A stretch of DNA of 64,000 nt from Natronosalvus sp042663485 (GCA_042663485.1 JBHTAF010000006.1), one strand, 5' to 3'. Shown: positions 25,827-35,731, counted from the stretch's first letter. The notes: a model not told the origin generated them from the sequence alone. Numbers and translations are program-made.

Positions 25827-26794
25827 TTGGAGAGTTTTGTCGTGCCCCGTGGAGCACTGGGGGGCGACGGAGCTCCGCAGGAGACACCTCATGGCCATTC
25901 ACGACAGCGCAAACCAGTTAGCAACAGCTCCAATGAGACACACACTGACGCCCGACAGGCGGCGTACGTGGCGTTCCTTCATCGGGCCCCGTTCGCGATC
26001 GATGCGCTGACCCTCGGCTTCCTGCCTGAGTTTCGGGAGGACTGTACGTACCAGCAGTCGAAATTCGATACCCTCGAGTGTCCGGTCGGCATGCTCGATA
26101 ACGATTTTCGGAATCCCGACCTCGACCGGATACTCGATACGGTCGCGGCCGAACTCGATATCAGCAGGGACAGCCAGCCCCGAGCGATTGCGAAACAGCG
26201 CGTTATGAATGCCTGTCGACTCGCGGCCAAATACGGTGAGTGGTACGATGGCTACATCGAGCCCTTCCAGACCGCCATCGATGAATACGATATCGACGAG
26301 TTCGAAGCCGAGGACGAGAAGCTCAAAGCACTGTTCTACCCCGAATGGAAGGCCGAGGAGGACTGGTTAAACTTCTCACGGAACGAGCAACTTGACGTGA
26401 TAGACGAACTCTCATCCGGTGGATGGCGGGTCGTCAAAGAGGTATTGTCAGCGTCCACACCAGTAGATGCGCTCATCCACCGGAACACCCGTGATACCCT
26501 TCGGAAGTACGAACAGGTGGGACTACTCGATGCCACAGTTCCCGACCGCAACCCTGAGCAACGAGAGATCGACCTCACGGACGAGACACGTCGGGTGTAC
26601 GACCGCATCGACGACTACACCCGCAAGTTCTACAAACTCGCCCAGCAATCCAGCGAGGTAGAAACGCGCGCTATCAGGTTCGTGATGACGACGTACTGTC
26701 AGCGGCTCACCAGCACTATCAGACTGCAGACAAGCAGTACGGCGAGGAGCATCTTGAGAAGTTGAAAACTGGCGAAATGGAGAAAGTACAGTGA
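25827..26794 (+). pseudogene. haloarchaeal protein of unknown function, frameshifted
   Basis: The main frame encodes about 270 residues of a helical protein (HRAPFAIDALTLGFLPEF, YTRKFYKLAQQSSEVE). Near 26640-26670 that frame turns to nonsense, whereas another frame continues convincingly as RYQVRDDDVLSAAHQHYQ and KQYGEEHLEKLKTGEME to a stop at 26792-26794, so a frameshift is very likely. The start is also disturbed: a leader element at 25836-25876 (TTTTGTCG, then GCCCC...GGGGGGC) predicts ATG 25891, which is in a different frame from the body. The family is unknown to me. Confidence 0.6.
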
Positions 26795-26847
26795 CCACGT
26801 CTTTAGTTGACCGGAATATGTATGATGGATTGAGAGTGGAGTAGCGT

Positions 26848-27018
26848 ATGGGAATGCTGAATGAGAGCTACGTCTGCTGGGACTGTGAGAAAACCACTCT
26901 CCAAATGGATCGAGACTATCTCAAATCCGAAACACCTGATTGCTCGGCGTGTGGAAAGGAGATGGAATTTTTTGATGCGGAGGAACTTGGAGCGCCAGAC
27001 ATGCCCTCGTTTGATTAA
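26848..27018 (+). CDS. 56-aa small zinc finger protein
   Basis: This 56-aa ORF (MGMLNESYVCWDCEKTTLQ at the start) has two Cys knuckles, C10-x2-C13 and C32-x2-C35 (VCWDCEK and DCSACGKEM), then an acidic tail ending DMPSFD. This is the standard plan of small haloarchaeal rubredoxin-like or CPxCG-type zinc fingers. It stands alone in a 490-bp space between larger genes. Its function is unknown; a regulatory or adaptor role is usual for the class. Confidence 0.65.
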   Translation: MGMLNESYVCWDCEKTTLQMDRDYLKSETPDCSACGKEMEFFDAEELGAPDMPSFD

Positions 27019-27285
27019 CGCGGCCTCGAGGTAGGTCGTCATACGCCTGTGGTTGCATTAGTGAGATGAACTTCCTGGCATTTACTGGGGGACCGAGAAC
27101 TTCTTTAGCATGTATAATATTCTACTGGTAGGCATGAATAGAGAGTTGTACACATTCCTCAGTTAGTGAGTGTGCATTACTAACCGTATAGAGTAACACT
27201 GGCACGATAGTTAGTGGATAGTTGGACATTCTTTGGAAAGAGTTATTACAACTCTATTGAAATGGTTGGGTGAGTAAGGAACCAG

Positions 27286-28035
27286 ATGAACACTATAAAC
27301 GTTACCTGTCCAACAGACGGAGAACGCTTCGCAGTTGTAGAGCCTACAGACCGTTCTACATACGACTCTCTCACCGCGGTCTGTCCGCAGTGTAAGGAAA
27401 AGCGGGTGATCGTGTATCCCGATGAACTTCGTAATCAAGCGGATGAGAAACCGTTGTACGAACCCTACGTTGGAGAAATAATCGAGTGGGAACTCAAGGA
27501 AGACCCGCCGGCACCATACACCGGAAGTCAAGAGGCAATCCCCTATGAACAGTACATCACCGCAAAAATCGATGGCTTAGGCAGTCGTCCAGTCGCTGTG
27601 GAAGGAAGCCAGAGTCACGAAGAGGCGTTCAAGCCAGATCGATTCCAGATCTGGTTTACACCAGACCACGACGAGATCGCGTATGTTGTTCGAGCCGACC
27701 TCGAGACTGGAGTGAAGACAAAAAACGTATACAGTCATGTGAAAATCGGGGACGAGTACCGCTACGCAGGCAGCTTGTTCGTGAAGAACAGAGGGGTTCC
27801 ACGCAACTCAGACAAACAGTGGACCTACTTAGACCTAGATGAGTGTCGGGCTCGTGTCGTTCAAGCCGGGTTAGACGGCGAGGTTACGCCAACTTCAGGG
27901 AAGAACGAAGGGCGATACAATATCTTCCTCAACAACGATCCACAGCCCCTGGTCGAGGACGGCGAACTAGCCGAGGATCTGGTTCTAGAGTTGGCACGGA
28001 CGTTGATCGCATTTCAGACTAAGCGGATTAATTAA
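27286..28035 (+). CDS. zinc-ribbon protein heading the GIY-YIG operon
   Basis: This 249-aa protein has an N-terminal zinc ribbon (VTCPTDGERFAVV, then VCPQCKEKRVIVYPDEL) and a beta-rich body with no family I recognise (YEQYITAKIDGLGSRPVAVE, FQIWFTPDHDEIAYVV). It is first in a three-gene operon: the next gene starts 5 bp after its stop. The ribbon plus a nuclease partner two genes away suggests nucleic acid work. Confidence 0.6.
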   Translation: MNTINVTCPTDGERFAVVEPTDRSTYDSLTAVCPQCKEKRVIVYPDELRNQADEKPLYEPYVGEIIEWELKEDPPAPYTGSQEAIPYEQYITAKIDGLGSRPVAVEGSQSHEEAFKPDRFQIWFTPDHDEIAYVVRADLETGVKTKNVYSHVKIGDEYRYAGSLFVKNRGVPRNSDKQWTYLDLDECRARVVQAGLDGEVTPTSGKNEGRYNIFLNNDPQPLVEDGELAEDLVLELARTLIAFQTKRIN

Positions 28036-28040
28036 CTATC

Positions 28041-28388
28041 ATGAGTACAAACACGCAGACTTCGACGCCTGTACGAGCAACTGAGCACGCAAAACTGCGT
28101 TGGCAACAGCGAGTCGGTGGAACAGACGTATGCCCTACTGAGGCATGGCGTGACGGATATAGTGTAGGTGTTCCAAATCACCGTGGGAAAGCACGGCTCC
28201 ATCCACCGACCAGGACGGTGCTTCTGGAACGAGATAGCCAATTAGTAACCGTACTTCGTGCCTCGTACCTAGAATACCGTGCAGACCACTTAGTCCGATG
28301 TACAGACTGTCATCTACAGTTTCAACCAACCAATGGTGACCGCGACTGTCCCTGGTGCACCACCTATAACGAAGGAGAAAGTCCATGA
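28041..28388 (+). CDS. small protein with C-terminal zinc ribbon
   Basis: This 115-aa protein starts with a polar segment and ATEHAKLRWQQRVGG. A basic/aromatic middle (WRDGYSVGVPNHRGKARLH) and the strand RTVLLERDSQLVTVLRAS recall RelE/HigB-like small folds. The C terminus has a four-Cys ribbon, RCTDCHLQF and DCPWCTTY. Its stop overlaps the GIY-YIG gene start by 4 bp. The RelE-like reading is weak; the ribbon is clear. Confidence 0.6.
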   Translation: MSTNTQTSTPVRATEHAKLRWQQRVGGTDVCPTEAWRDGYSVGVPNHRGKARLHPPTRTVLLERDSQLVTVLRASYLEYRADHLVRCTDCHLQFQPTNGDRDCPWCTTYNEGESP

Positions 28389-29299
28389 GTGATTTCCGTC
28401 CCGAAATAAATAGATTACAAGATGAGTATTCGAAAGCTGACCTCGTAGACAAACTCGCAGACCGGCTAGGAGAACGCGCAACGAGCGTGAACCCCGTCAC
28501 GGAAGCAATGTTTGAGCGTATTGCCCCAGGAACACAGCCGATCATGTACACTCGAAAAAGCGAGAACTACTCTGAAAACCTAAAACCAGTGGCGAAAAAT
28601 GCAACGGCTCTCAAACATCTGCTTCACGAGCAAGTAGGACGTCCACGCTCCGAACGGGTGCTGACTTTGAAAAAGCAAGACTTTGCAGAGTGTATCGTTG
28701 CCGTAGACGCATACGACGATGGACACGAACGAGGCCCAGGGATTCATGTCCCAACAACGCTTCCAATGACTGCTGAGGGATTCCAGACCGAACCGCCCAC
28801 TCGGACTGTCGTTACTGACTCTCCGTTTGAAACAATTGTCGAACTGGATGAGGACTATCAAAGCCGGCTCTCACAATGGATGAAGAATCATCCCGACCGT
28901 GCTGACGGGTCGTGCGCTGTGTATGTACTTGACTGTACGCCCCCCGTAGGCGACCAAGAGGACGACAGGATCCGGTCGCTTCGGAGTACGGTCACCACAA
29001 AACTCGAGCATGGAATTAAACAGTCGGAGTTAGAGCCTACTGGGCAAGCCGCTGAGGCGCTTAACAAGGATAATCGTATCTACTACATTGGCTCTACAAC
29101 CGACCTTGGGAAACGGATCCAGGAACACTGTATAGGAACTGCTGTAAGCGGTGTTGATTTCACTCAAGTCTTGCCGCCTACAGCCCTAGTTGAAGTACAG
29201 GGATACAAGTCCGTAGACGAGGCGAGGAGAAAAGAAGGACAACGAGCCAGGGAAATCAACAGTCTCGAGAACGCGTTCGCCTACTCCGATGTGATGTGA
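28385..29299 (+). CDS. GIY-YIG nuclease-superfamily protein
   Basis: This 304-aa protein has a C-terminal GIY-YIG domain: AVYVLD at 178-183 (GIY strand), YYIGSTTDLGKRIQEH at 233-248 (YIG strand with the catalytic-type Arg R244 and following His), and E284 in RRKEGQ as the probable metal ligand. The two strands are about 50 residues apart, longer than usual because of an insertion. The N-terminal 170 residues are unassigned. It is coupled by ATGA overlap to the zinc-ribbon gene. It could be a defence or mobile-element nuclease. Confidence 0.7.
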   Translation: MSDFRPEINRLQDEYSKADLVDKLADRLGERATSVNPVTEAMFERIAPGTQPIMYTRKSENYSENLKPVAKNATALKHLLHEQVGRPRSERVLTLKKQDFAECIVAVDAYDDGHERGPGIHVPTTLPMTAEGFQTEPPTRTVVTDSPFETIVELDEDYQSRLSQWMKNHPDRADGSCAVYVLDCTPPVGDQEDDRIRSLRSTVTTKLEHGIKQSELEPTGQAAEALNKDNRIYYIGSTTDLGKRIQEHCIGTAVSGVDFTQVLPPTALVEVQGYKSVDEARRKEGQRAREINSLENAFAYSDVM

Positions 29300-29346
29300 G
29301 GTGCTACCACTGGGTCGCACGTCACAAAAGAATCACCCCATCGTGA

Positions 29347-30726
29347 TTATGAATCCGGTTTGTGGTTGCGATCCCAGACGTACAGTAGCGTGTAGACGTC
29401 CAGCATTGTCACGGCTTTCTCGTCCAGTCGTGTTTGGAGTTCGTTGAGGAGTTGGGTTTTACAAGCGAGGTTGAGCTTCCAGTACTGTCTGGGGTTGAAC
29501 CCTTTGTCCACGCTGAAATGGGCGTATTCGTCGAAGAAGCCGTGCATGAGACCGTACTTGTAGGTTACGTACTTTGTAGGGTAAGCGAAACTCAACAGCA
29601 TTGTTGCGAGAGTCATGAGCGGGCCGCCCGTCGCCCCATCTAACGTTCCGTAGTATTCGACGAATCGATCGAGTCGAAGGGTTAGTTCTTCATCTTCGTT
29701 GAACAGGGACGAAAGGGTGGTTGCGGCTTTCTTTGGGTCGTTGAGGGATCGGGTTTTGAACTGACCCCAGATAATCCCCCCAGATCGACCCCCAAGGAGA
29801 TAGGTTGGAACCTTCGTGTTGAGCGTGGTTTGAACGTTGAGATCGTCTAAGAAGGGTTCAACGTCGCTCGCAGCGAGGTTTGTGAGATTATATTTGGGCC
29901 TGATGTTGGTGTCTAAATGCTCAAGGTACGCATCTTTCCAGTCTTCCCAGTATCCGTTGTTCCATAGGTCCTCAGCACCGTTCTCTTCGAATCCACCGGA
30001 TCTCTCGGCATCGACATATCCTTCGACGTGCTGCAAGTGACCGTTGAGCCGTAGATCCTGCTCAAGCGGTGCTTCGTCTTTCCACCGGGTTATCGGCACG
30101 TACTCCTCGGACCCCTTCTGGAGTACGTCGGCGATGGTCTCTGTGTCGTTCATAGCGAGGAACCAGAGGAACTCACCGATCTCGTGATTCAACGGGGCCG
30201 CGTGAGTTGTGCCTTGGGTCGCGTGACCGGAAAGCGATTGGTACACGGTGCTGAAAGACTCCCACGTATCTCTCGCTTCCGCGTGGGTTCCAAGCGAGGA
30301 AAATCCGAGATCGGTGAGCGCTCTCGTAATTTCGGAGTTGATGATTGGTGCAGTTTCTGGGTGTAACCGGCCGTAGAGCTCCCAGACGGACGTATCTGTC
30401 AGAAAGTCCGACTCCCACGATGGGTCGTATTCCGAGGCTTGTTTGATCTCACGAACAGTCTCTGCGAGGGCGTCAATGGAGTCATTACAGTTGAGCACGC
30501 CGGCAGCGCCGCCCATAACTGAGTCGGCGATTGCGTCACGGCTCCACACATCTTCGAATCGGTCTTCGGTCGGATTGTCAAGGAATGCGGTTACCCGTTG
30601 TTGTGTTATCGTCGTACGGTTTTGCTCAGTAAAATCGAAGTTCGGTCCTGATTCTGTTGTGGCGACGTGGGTGGCCCACTGCTCAAGAATGGCAGTGCGT
30701 CGTGGACCAAACGTTTCTGCATCCAT
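29347..30726 (-). CDS. 459-aa protein downstream of McrBC, unknown function
   Basis: This 459-aa mostly helical protein has no P-loop and no obvious nuclease motif. The C-terminal part (LATMLLSFAYPTKYVTYKYG, then YWKLNLACKTQLLNELQ and LDVYTLLYVWDR) recalls helical regions that precede the AAA domain in some McrB-type proteins, an idea based on pattern only. It has its own promoter (TATATT at 30750-30755, about 26 bp before the ATG, so leaderless) but follows the McrBC pair on the same strand, which suggests an accessory role in that system. Confidence 0.55.
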   Translation of the reverse strand: MDAETFGPRRTAILEQWATHVATTESGPNFDFTEQNRTTITQQRVTAFLDNPTEDRFEDVWSRDAIADSVMGGAAGVLNCNDSIDALAETVREIKQASEYDPSWESDFLTDTSVWELYGRLHPETAPIINSEITRALTDLGFSSLGTHAEARDTWESFSTVYQSLSGHATQGTTHAAPLNHEIGEFLWFLAMNDTETIADVLQKGSEEYVPITRWKDEAPLEQDLRLNGHLQHVEGYVDAERSGGFEENGAEDLWNNGYWEDWKDAYLEHLDTNIRPKYNLTNLAASDVEPFLDDLNVQTTLNTKVPTYLLGGRSGGIIWGQFKTRSLNDPKKAATTLSSLFNEDEELTLRLDRFVEYYGTLDGATGGPLMTLATMLLSFAYPTKYVTYKYGLMHGFFDEYAHFSVDKGFNPRQYWKLNLACKTQLLNELQTRLDEKAVTMLDVYTLLYVWDRNHKPDS

Positions 30727-31095
30727 GCACGAGCATCAAAGACCAAGACAATATACGTTTGGCGAATGTTCCACGCTATCTCGTCTTGAAAATCGGTTTT
30801 GCGAAGAAATGTCACTGACTGGTGGTACAGGATTTTCGTGGATTATTCTTATTTGATGGTCTGATGCGCTATCTCAGGGAACTTGTTGCAGCGTTTTTCC
30901 TTGGTGGAGGTGATATCTAACGCTGATCGGCCGCCAATCGGCGATTGATATTCTTTTTACCGACCGGTTTGGATGTATGCGGATCCCCGTGACACCACCT
31001 GGCTTGGTCGCCCATCGAACAAAGCAACAAACCCGCCCGATCGACCGATATTCACCGTGTTATCGGGCGATTATTGTTCCTCAAATATATGGGCG
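30727..31095 (-). promoter_or_regulatory. intergenic region with leaderless promoter for the 459-aa gene
   Basis: No gene is seen here. Read on the minus strand, GTATATTG (around 30749-30756) is centred about 26 bp before the ATG of the downstream gene, the spacing of haloarchaeal leaderless promoters. Confidence 0.5.
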
Positions 31096-32424
31096 CTATC
31101 GCATTTCCTCTGGAACCCACTTGGTTGAAAGATCACCTGAAAGGAGATTCGGTGCTGAGATGTGCGTAATTCGACCATCCAACGGAGAGCTCTCATTCAC
31201 ATCGACATCATCCGTTATGATGAGTCCACGGATATCTACACCCCGATCAGAGAGATAGCTGTTCTTTTGAGCGAACTCAATATACTTTAGCAACTCCTCA
31301 AGTCCGTGAGTGAACGTCCGCGGATTGTCACTATACTTGATTTCGCCGAGTACGACCGCAGTGGGTATGTCCTTGTCTTTAGAATTGTAGACCTCGATGA
31401 CGAGATCCGGACGCCCGTGGAACAACGATGCCTCCGTACGGTTCCCGAGGAACGCCTCCGTTAATTCCCGGTGTCGGCGTTGGACAGTCCTGACACGCTT
31501 AATGTAGTCCGCCTCCACGCCATCCAGTTCAGACAGCGGAACGTGGAATGAGAGGTTTCCACGCCGGTCATGATAGACATTAATGGTGTACTGGTCATCT
31601 TCCAGGACGGCTAACTGCCTGACCCCTGATTCGATTGGTTGAAGATGGAACGTCTGTGAGCGGAGTCCATGCAGTAACCGAAATATACAGAATAGTTCGA
31701 ACAGCCGTGGGAGCCGTTCGGGAACCACGAGTGTGTCTGTCAATAGCTTAGAGATGTCTTCATCATCATACGCCCCAGATATCAAACGTTGGTAGCGGTC
31801 GTACAACGTGAAGGCCTCCGTATAGAGTGCTTGTCGTGAACGCCGAGCAGTGTTGAGCATTCGGCGCGTAGCTCGAATATCTGCACCGTCCTGAATTCGA
31901 TTTAGGTGAACGTTCCTAGCATATACCCGGTCAAGCATCGCGATACGGTCATCCGGCCACGCACTCGTCCGCCAATCATAGTCGATCGTAGCAATGTCCT
32001 CATTGACTGTCGAGTGGATTGTCCAGATCAGCTTCTTTAGAACAAGGTTCTCGTCGATATTGTATTCCGTGTATGGCGTCTTACAGGCAAACCTGGTTCT
32101 GTCACCAGATTGGTCACCGTATCGTAGCCGTGTCGTCGCCGGCCAATCTATCCCACCACGGACTTCTCCTCGTGTGACCTCACGTTCACGCTGGTTGGCG
32201 GTCTTGATACGTCGGAGTCTCCCCTGAAGCGCTTTGACGAACCCGACAACTTCGTCGCTGAGGCAAAAATGGATTCGCTTGAGGCGGTCGAGGTTCTCAA
32301 TGTTCAGGTCGGTGATGTCGAGACACTGAGTGACTGCTTGCTGGTTGATTGTACCGTTCCGAAGATACGTGATTAACTCTTCCTGAACGCTATCTACTAG
32401 CGCTGTGCGGCCCAACCTACTCAT
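31096..32424 (-). CDS. McrC-like nuclease subunit (PD-(D/E)xK)
   Basis: This 442-aa protein starts at the ATG at 32424, overlapping the McrB-like stop by 8 bp. The nuclease core is D in RPDLVIEVYN (about residue 339) and E-x-K in GEIKYSDN (about 360-362), the PD-(D/E)xK triad of McrC-type DNA cleavage subunits, followed by a helix with HGLEELLKYIEFA. The N-terminal half is helical with Arg-rich segments. Translational coupling to a GTP/ATP-binding McrB-type motor supports a type IV (modification-dependent) restriction system. It is more divergent than the McrC relic at 35.1-35.4 kb. Confidence 0.75.
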   Translation of the reverse strand: MSRLGRTALVDSVQEELITYLRNGTINQQAVTQCLDITDLNIENLDRLKRIHFCLSDEVVGFVKALQGRLRRIKTANQREREVTRGEVRGGIDWPATTRLRYGDQSGDRTRFACKTPYTEYNIDENLVLKKLIWTIHSTVNEDIATIDYDWRTSAWPDDRIAMLDRVYARNVHLNRIQDGADIRATRRMLNTARRSRQALYTEAFTLYDRYQRLISGAYDDEDISKLLTDTLVVPERLPRLFELFCIFRLLHGLRSQTFHLQPIESGVRQLAVLEDDQYTINVYHDRRGNLSFHVPLSELDGVEADYIKRVRTVQRRHRELTEAFLGNRTEASLFHGRPDLVIEVYNSKDKDIPTAVVLGEIKYSDNPRTFTHGLEELLKYIEFAQKNSYLSDRGVDIRGLIITDDVDVNESSPLDGRITHISAPNLLSGDLSTKWVPEEMR

Positions 32425-34981
32425 CGGTGCGTGGCGGAAGATCGAAGAAATCCTGGGCTTTCCGTTCAAGTCGATCCCCTTCAAGCGTGAGATCGACCGT
32501 GCCCGTCTCTGTCTGCACGTTGGTCGAAGTCAGAGATCCGACGAGACTTCGCTGCTCTTGTGGGGCCATTCCTTCAAGTTGGGGGAATACCAACGCGATG
32601 ACTGCATCAGTGAGAGCAGGACCGGGATCTTCGGTCACTTCCGGACCCGCCGCAGCGAGGTACCCGAGGATATCTCGAACAATGGAAGGTCCAATAGCCT
32701 GGTGTTGGTTTACCTTATGCCAAACGACAGCGACCTGTTCGTACGCCGCCTCCAAAGCATCTCGTAGTGATTCGTCGTCGTTGAGCCACGCTGTTGCATA
32801 GTTTTCCTCTCCGTTAGGATCTAACAGCGAAGTTCGGACTCGACCGTTCTCCTCGAGCTGAGGAACTCCGACGTGGATAAAGTTGAACCGCCGCATGAAA
32901 GCATACGAGAGCTCGTAGAGCGATGTCTTGTCGTAGGTATTCATCGTGGCGAGAAGCCGCCAGGTGGGAGTAACCGGAAAGATGTCTTGGTTCGTGACAA
33001 CTGATCTTAGTCGCTCATATGAATCACCTTCATCGAGCGACGCGACTTCGACTGGCTCATCCCGCTCGTATGGAAGCTGTACCGAGTCCCCGGAGAGTAC
33101 CGAGAACAATTGACCGAATGCCTTATCGATGTCAGAGCGGTTTATTTCGTCGACTACCAGCCATTCGTTTCTGATATCGTCATTTCGACGGAAGCAGTCC
33201 AGAAAGATCCGTGGTTGGAACACCAGTTCGTCCCCATCGGCCGACCGGTTCGGTACATACCCGCCGATCGTGTCGAAGGTTGTCCACTCAGCCGTTGCCG
33301 TTGTAAACCGGTAGCCGTCTACAATATCGCCCTGGGACTCCACGACCTGCTCGCAGACGTGCTTCGCCAATTTCGTCTTCCCCGTTCCGGGTGGTCCAGT
33401 GAAGATTATGTGTTTCCCCGAGTTGAGCGTAGCCTGAATCTGCCGCTTGAGTTCCGTTTCCTCCTCGTAGTAGAGTTTGCTGGGAAGACTGATGGAGACC
33501 GATAGTTGAGACAGACGGGTCTTCAGGGCTTCAATTCGGTCCTCAAGCGGGTTTTCTGAGCGGATGGCCTCGAACGCAGCAGCGGGAAGCGGGAATATCG
33601 CTCCCCGACCGTTCGTTCGAACGACCAACGTATCCGCTAATTCTGGCATTGACGTAACGGTGCTCCAATCGAGAGGGCCGACTGATCCATCGTATCGAAT
33701 CGTAATTCCCTCAACTGATTCGTCCCGATAATCAGGTTGTTCCGAGTGAAGTCCCTCAATGACAGTGCCCTCTCCCACCACTGCGCTCGCTGGCGATGAC
33801 GCGTAGAATAGCACCCGGTCACCTGGATTGGCTGCATCGAAGGCCTCCTGCCGGTTTCGAGTACGTCCCTCCTCGTTGGTGGCAGTATAGAAGACCTCTT
33901 CGCCCTCATTCATCGACTGGACATCCCATTGTCGCGGATTTGCAGTCACCCAGTAGTAGTTTGGGCCGCCTGCCTCAGCCAACCTCAACAGCGCCTCGTA
34001 GGCTGCTGGCGAGAGTTCTGTGACGACGTAGGGGTTATTCGATTCGACGACTGGGTTTCCTTCAAGTTGCGGGAGTTGTTTGATGTCATTCAATTCAACC
34101 CCTTCAAGCGAACGGTCCCAAGCGAACGTGATCCCCTCGACTGGGCCTTCGTATGAATCGACGTACTCCTCGTGAAGACTTTCCTTGACATGTGCCTTCC
34201 CGACGATCGCCTGCCTCGGAGCATTTTGATAAACTAGAACCTGGTCGCCAGTTTGGGCTCGCTTATACGCTTCCAAATTACGGCGTTCCGTTCCGTCACT
34301 CTGGGCAGCCTTATAGAATTGCTCCCCACCATCTTCATACCAGCTAGTGTCGGCAGAGTTGATCCAGAAATACTGTGTTCGGCTCAACTCACCACCTGAG
34401 GCGGAAACTTGGGTTTGATACGTCTCTACCATCGTACGTAGATCCTCCACAGCAGTCTCATCGACTGGGAAGTCGTCTAGACGATACTCGGTATAGTAGA
34501 CCGTCCCTGGTCCGTACAGGTCGTTTCGACCCGACGCATGTGGGAAATCAATCGGGCCAGGGGAGAACCCAGGCAAATCCAATTTTTTCCTGAGCTGCGT
34601 AGTCTGGTCTCGGAGCTGAGCTCGAGCTTCCGACTTGCCAAGCTCGTTGAGCAACTTCGTTATTCCTAGACCCAACGATAACCGGACGCGTTCTTCCTGT
34701 GGTTCGAAAAGATAGACGACGTATAAGCCATCCTGTGTATTTGTAGTCTCTTGAGGGTCCATGATGGCGACCCATGGGATCGATGTCCAGCGTCCTTTTC
34801 CTACGGATCCTTCGATTTCAAGATTGTTGCCCTCAAGGAGGTCGTACAGTTTATTCGGGATCTCAGTTTCTACGACAGTCCGAGCTTCATTAGCGGTCAG
34901 GCCTTCGCCAATTTGATCGACTGGGTACTGTGTGAGAACTTGTTGAAGAAGTCTTGAAAGTCCTGGAGTAGATGAACTCAT
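32417..34981 (-). CDS. McrB-like AAA+ motor with MrcB_N and tandem EVE domains
   Basis: This 854-aa protein has, in order: an MrcB_N/DUF3578-like domain (about 1-190: PWVAIMDPQET, RVRLSLGLG); two EVE-like domains (about 203-340, QYFWINSADTSWYEDG; about 350-480, YYWVTANPRQWDVQS); and an AAA+ domain with Walker A GPPGTGKT (about 528-535), Walker B WLVVDEINRSD (about 612) and MNTYDKTS/MRRFNF. EVE domains bind modified cytosine bases, so this motor should recognise modified foreign DNA and deliver it to the adjacent McrC-like nuclease. A TATA-like AGATTTAAC lies about 30 bp before the ATG. Confidence 0.85.
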   Translation of the reverse strand: MSSSTPGLSRLLQQVLTQYPVDQIGEGLTANEARTVVETEIPNKLYDLLEGNNLEIEGSVGKGRWTSIPWVAIMDPQETTNTQDGLYVVYLFEPQEERVRLSLGLGITKLLNELGKSEARAQLRDQTTQLRKKLDLPGFSPGPIDFPHASGRNDLYGPGTVYYTEYRLDDFPVDETAVEDLRTMVETYQTQVSASGGELSRTQYFWINSADTSWYEDGGEQFYKAAQSDGTERRNLEAYKRAQTGDQVLVYQNAPRQAIVGKAHVKESLHEEYVDSYEGPVEGITFAWDRSLEGVELNDIKQLPQLEGNPVVESNNPYVVTELSPAAYEALLRLAEAGGPNYYWVTANPRQWDVQSMNEGEEVFYTATNEEGRTRNRQEAFDAANPGDRVLFYASSPASAVVGEGTVIEGLHSEQPDYRDESVEGITIRYDGSVGPLDWSTVTSMPELADTLVVRTNGRGAIFPLPAAAFEAIRSENPLEDRIEALKTRLSQLSVSISLPSKLYYEEETELKRQIQATLNSGKHIIFTGPPGTGKTKLAKHVCEQVVESQGDIVDGYRFTTATAEWTTFDTIGGYVPNRSADGDELVFQPRIFLDCFRRNDDIRNEWLVVDEINRSDIDKAFGQLFSVLSGDSVQLPYERDEPVEVASLDEGDSYERLRSVVTNQDIFPVTPTWRLLATMNTYDKTSLYELSYAFMRRFNFIHVGVPQLEENGRVRTSLLDPNGEENYATAWLNDDESLRDALEAAYEQVAVVWHKVNQHQAIGPSIVRDILGYLAAAGPEVTEDPGPALTDAVIALVFPQLEGMAPQEQRSLVGSLTSTNVQTETGTVDLTLEGDRLERKAQDFFDLPPRTDE

Positions 34982-35071
34982 ATTCGGGCTCTTACAGGCC
35001 GTCGGGTTAAATCTAGCCCAAAAGCTCTAGCTAGAGAGAAGACAGATCAAATTGTTAAGACCCGTATTGGG

Positions 35072-35434
35072 TTATTGATCACTAATGGCATTGATCTCTC
35101 TGGCAACGGCTTCCTTGACCTGCTCTGCAAACGAGCCGCGGTAGGGATCTCGGCGTCTAATCGGGACTTCGACCGTACGAAGTGGATGAAGGTTGTGTAC
35201 GGTGTACTCCGAGGCGACTCGCCCCTCCTGAGACGGGTAGAATAACACCCCAGGAACATCGTGAGCAAGTTCATACGCGATGAGCTGGTATATGTCCTTG
35301 TTAGAAGGCGCGCGACTATTTCTCTCGGGTTCATCGAGTTTCCACTTTGCATCCCGGACGAGGATGTCAGGTTGAATAGTAACGGATCTCGAACCGCCCG
35401 TTACAAGCGATTGTGAGCTGGCTTGGGTCTTCAC
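35072..35434 (-). pseudogene. C-terminal relic of a second McrC nuclease
   Basis: 120 codons match the catalytic end of McrC: TIQPDILVRDAKWKLDEPE (P-D...D-A-K-W-K), then NKDIYQLIAYELAHDVPG and LFYPSQEG. The first two thirds of McrC are absent and no McrB partner adjoins, so this is a truncated gene left by an earlier event. It sits upstream of the intact McrBC-like pair, on the same strand, and is clearly not that pair's own C terminus. It could still be translated as an isolated domain. Confidence 0.65.
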
Positions 35435-35731
35435 AGTCCAACCAGACTACTTATCGATTGTCTCACGGACTGCTCGCTCAACAACGAGTTCGAATATGGT
35501 ATTCATGTTTACGAGCAACGCGAATGATGTTCGGCTGCCAGCGCGGAGGACTTCGATATAGACACTTCGCAACACGAGTTCAGTGAATCGCAAGAGATCG
35601 ATGTAGTGATCCGTGACCACTCCCACGACTGAAGTCGTGGGTTTTCTCCTCGAATCTGTGTAACGCCGAAGATTGATTGTCCTGCTAATAAGTAAGGAAA
35701 ATATATGTATGTGGAATCTCATGTAAAGGGT
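35435..35731 (+). mobile_element. lone IS200/IS605-type hairpin end in gene-free DNA
   Basis: CCCACGAC (35622-35629), loop TGAA and GTCGTGGG (35634-35641), followed by TTTTCTCC, form the foldback typical of the right end of haloarchaeal IS200/IS605/IS1341 elements. No tnpA or tnpB gene is recognisable next to it, so it is a solo end or a MITE-like remnant. The rest of the stretch has no supported gene. Confidence 0.5.

Noticed and set aside
30977..31258. Plus-strand ORF before the McrC 3' end
   Set aside because: Antisense to McrC in its second half and lacking family character.
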